Source: Maribacter ulvicola
Lineage (GTDB): Bacteria; Bacteroidota; Bacteroidia; Flavobacteriales; Flavobacteriaceae
Reading direction: 5' to 3'
Assembly (NCBI RefSeq): GCF_900155985.1
Contig: NZ_FTMA01000001.1
Location: 806,001 to 870,000 of the forward strand
DNA: 64,000 nucleotides
Part shown: one piece after another, positions 63,504-64,000 of the stretch
How positions within the stretch are numbered: position 1 is the stretch's first letter
How the letters are laid out: every line of letters starts with the position of its first letter
Notes under the pieces: model-generated
The model's database searches: none
Told to the model about the DNA's origin: nothing
What the model saw: only the letters and a program-made list of their open reading frames with translations
Translations under genes and position numbers: made by a program

Positions 63504-63884
63504 TTAGAACCAAGGTTTTTTACCTACCTGGTATGTATTGTAAAATTCTTCGTCAGATTTGGTTAGGTATATGATGCCTTCAATAATGCCAACTACCCAC
63601 ATGGCAGATGCACCGATACCACATGTTACCGCCCCTAATACAAGAGTGATAACTAGCATTATAATACCTTCTTTTTGATATCCTAAAATAAACTTGTGAA
63701 TACCTAATGAACCTATTACAATAGCCAATATACCGGCTAGCATTTTTTTGTTTTCGCCTCCAGCTCCACTGAAAGCTTCTCTTGCCCCTGCAGTAAATTC
63801 ATCCGCGGTTTTTTTAGCCCCATCGCTAAATTCTTTTGTAGATTCTTCTGCTTTATCTCCGAAATCTTTATTTTCTTCTGACAT
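63504..63884 (-). CDS. TM2-domain membrane protein
   Basis: 126 residues. A charged, helical N-terminus (KAEESTKEFSDGAKKTADEF) then the TM2 domain: LAGILAIVIGSLGIHKFILG, a tight turn and a second span (VTLVLGAVTCGIG, WVVGIIEGIIYLT). Family function is unknown; often found in small membrane proteins. Terminator follows. Confidence 0.85.
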   Translation of the reverse strand: MSEENKDFGDKAEESTKEFSDGAKKTADEFTAGAREAFSGAGGENKKMLAGILAIVIGSLGIHKFILGYQKEGIIMLVITLVLGAVTCGIGASAMWVVGIIEGIIYLTKSDEEFYNTYQVGKKPWF

Positions 63885-63939
63885 TTTAATTGTTGTTTGG
63901 TGGTTATTATAAGCGATAAATGTAGCGATTATTTTAACA

Positions 63940-64000
63940 TCATAAAAATGCTTTATCTATTGGTTCCCAAAGTTCTAGCTTATTTCCGTCGGGATCTAAA
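63940..64000 (-). CDS. VOC-family protein, C-terminal tail only
   Basis: The last 19 codons plus stop of a - strand gene that continues beyond the window. The tail LDPDGNKLELWEPIDKAFL is the typical C-terminus of a VOC-family (glyoxalase-like) protein, with the metal ligand Glu in LELWEP. Nothing more can be said. Confidence 0.75.
   Translation of the reverse strand, partial: LDPDGNKLELWEPIDKAFL

Noticed and set aside
1-64000. Search for tRNA, rRNA, CRISPR arrays, prophage or transposase genes
   Set aside because: No cloverleaf-like intergenic sequence, spaced repeat array, integrase or transposase frame was seen.

Overview
The window is low-GC, densely coded chromosomal DNA from a member of the Bacteroidota, most likely a marine-type Flavobacteriaceae; the genus cannot be fixed from the sequence. 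Evidence: several TAnnTTTG promoter boxes typical of this phylum, a type IX secretion C-terminal tail, the SDR-type threonine dehydrogenase, a bifunctional OlsF-like ornithine-lipid synthase, the four-gene ligase-associated DNA damage response cluster, and a short arginine decarboxylase linked to a deoxyhypusine-synthase-like gene. No rRNA, tRNA, CRISPR array, prophage or insertion sequence was seen.

Layout. 1-3.0 kb: truncated sugar-type MFS transporter (-), a lipoprotein RidA, a possible 30-residue membrane peptide and a secreted protein of unknown function. 3.5-10.3 kb: a co-directional polyamine cluster (arginine decarboxylase, agmatinase, deoxyhypusine-synthase-like enzyme, acidic small protein, GNAT-nitrilase fusion, aspartyl-protease-like/RimK fusion) closed by a strong terminator. 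10.3-22.6 kb: threonine dehydrogenase, small secreted proteins, two M28 peptidases, a CBS protein, a GloA2-like lyase, a pentapeptide-repeat protein and a decayed gene. 23-26.6 kb: a four-gene sugar or sugar-acid catabolic operon (epimerase, enolase-superfamily dehydratase, VOC protein, hydroxyacid dehydrogenase). 26.8-33.8 kb: acetyltransferase, SSB with an unusual phased repeat upstream, RecQ, PAP2 phosphatase, histone-deacetylase-like hydrolase, HPP protein. 33.8-38.6 kb: Tex, MetG and a 59-residue charged protein. 38.6-42 kb: the DUF1501/DUF1800 pair. 42-51.3 kb: YraN, an ACT-domain protein, a TlpA-like thioredoxin, two TerB-like proteins coupled to Mfd, an atypical flavin disulfide reductase, a TspO-like protein. 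51.3-57.3 kb: ligase-associated repair cluster. 57.3-64 kb: third TerB-like protein, fructose-1,6-bisphosphatase, an acetyltransferase, aspartate kinase, OlsF, an ArsR/ArsN1-like pair, TM2 protein and the tail of a VOC gene.

How the genes work together. The polyamine cluster should turn arginine into agmatine, then putrescine, then probably homospermidine, with three further enzymes of unknown substrate. DNA repair is heavily represented (SSB, RecQ, Mfd, the ligase-associated set). Most interesting beyond ordinary annotation: four genes whose TAnnTTTG box lies only 4-6 bases before ATG (probable leaderless mRNAs), a 10-bp-phased AAACG array before ssb, a dispersed-repeat-like insertion translated in frame inside the DNA ligase, a flavin disulfide reductase lacking the catalytic His, a degenerate secreted-protein pseudogene, and the polyamine cluster itself.
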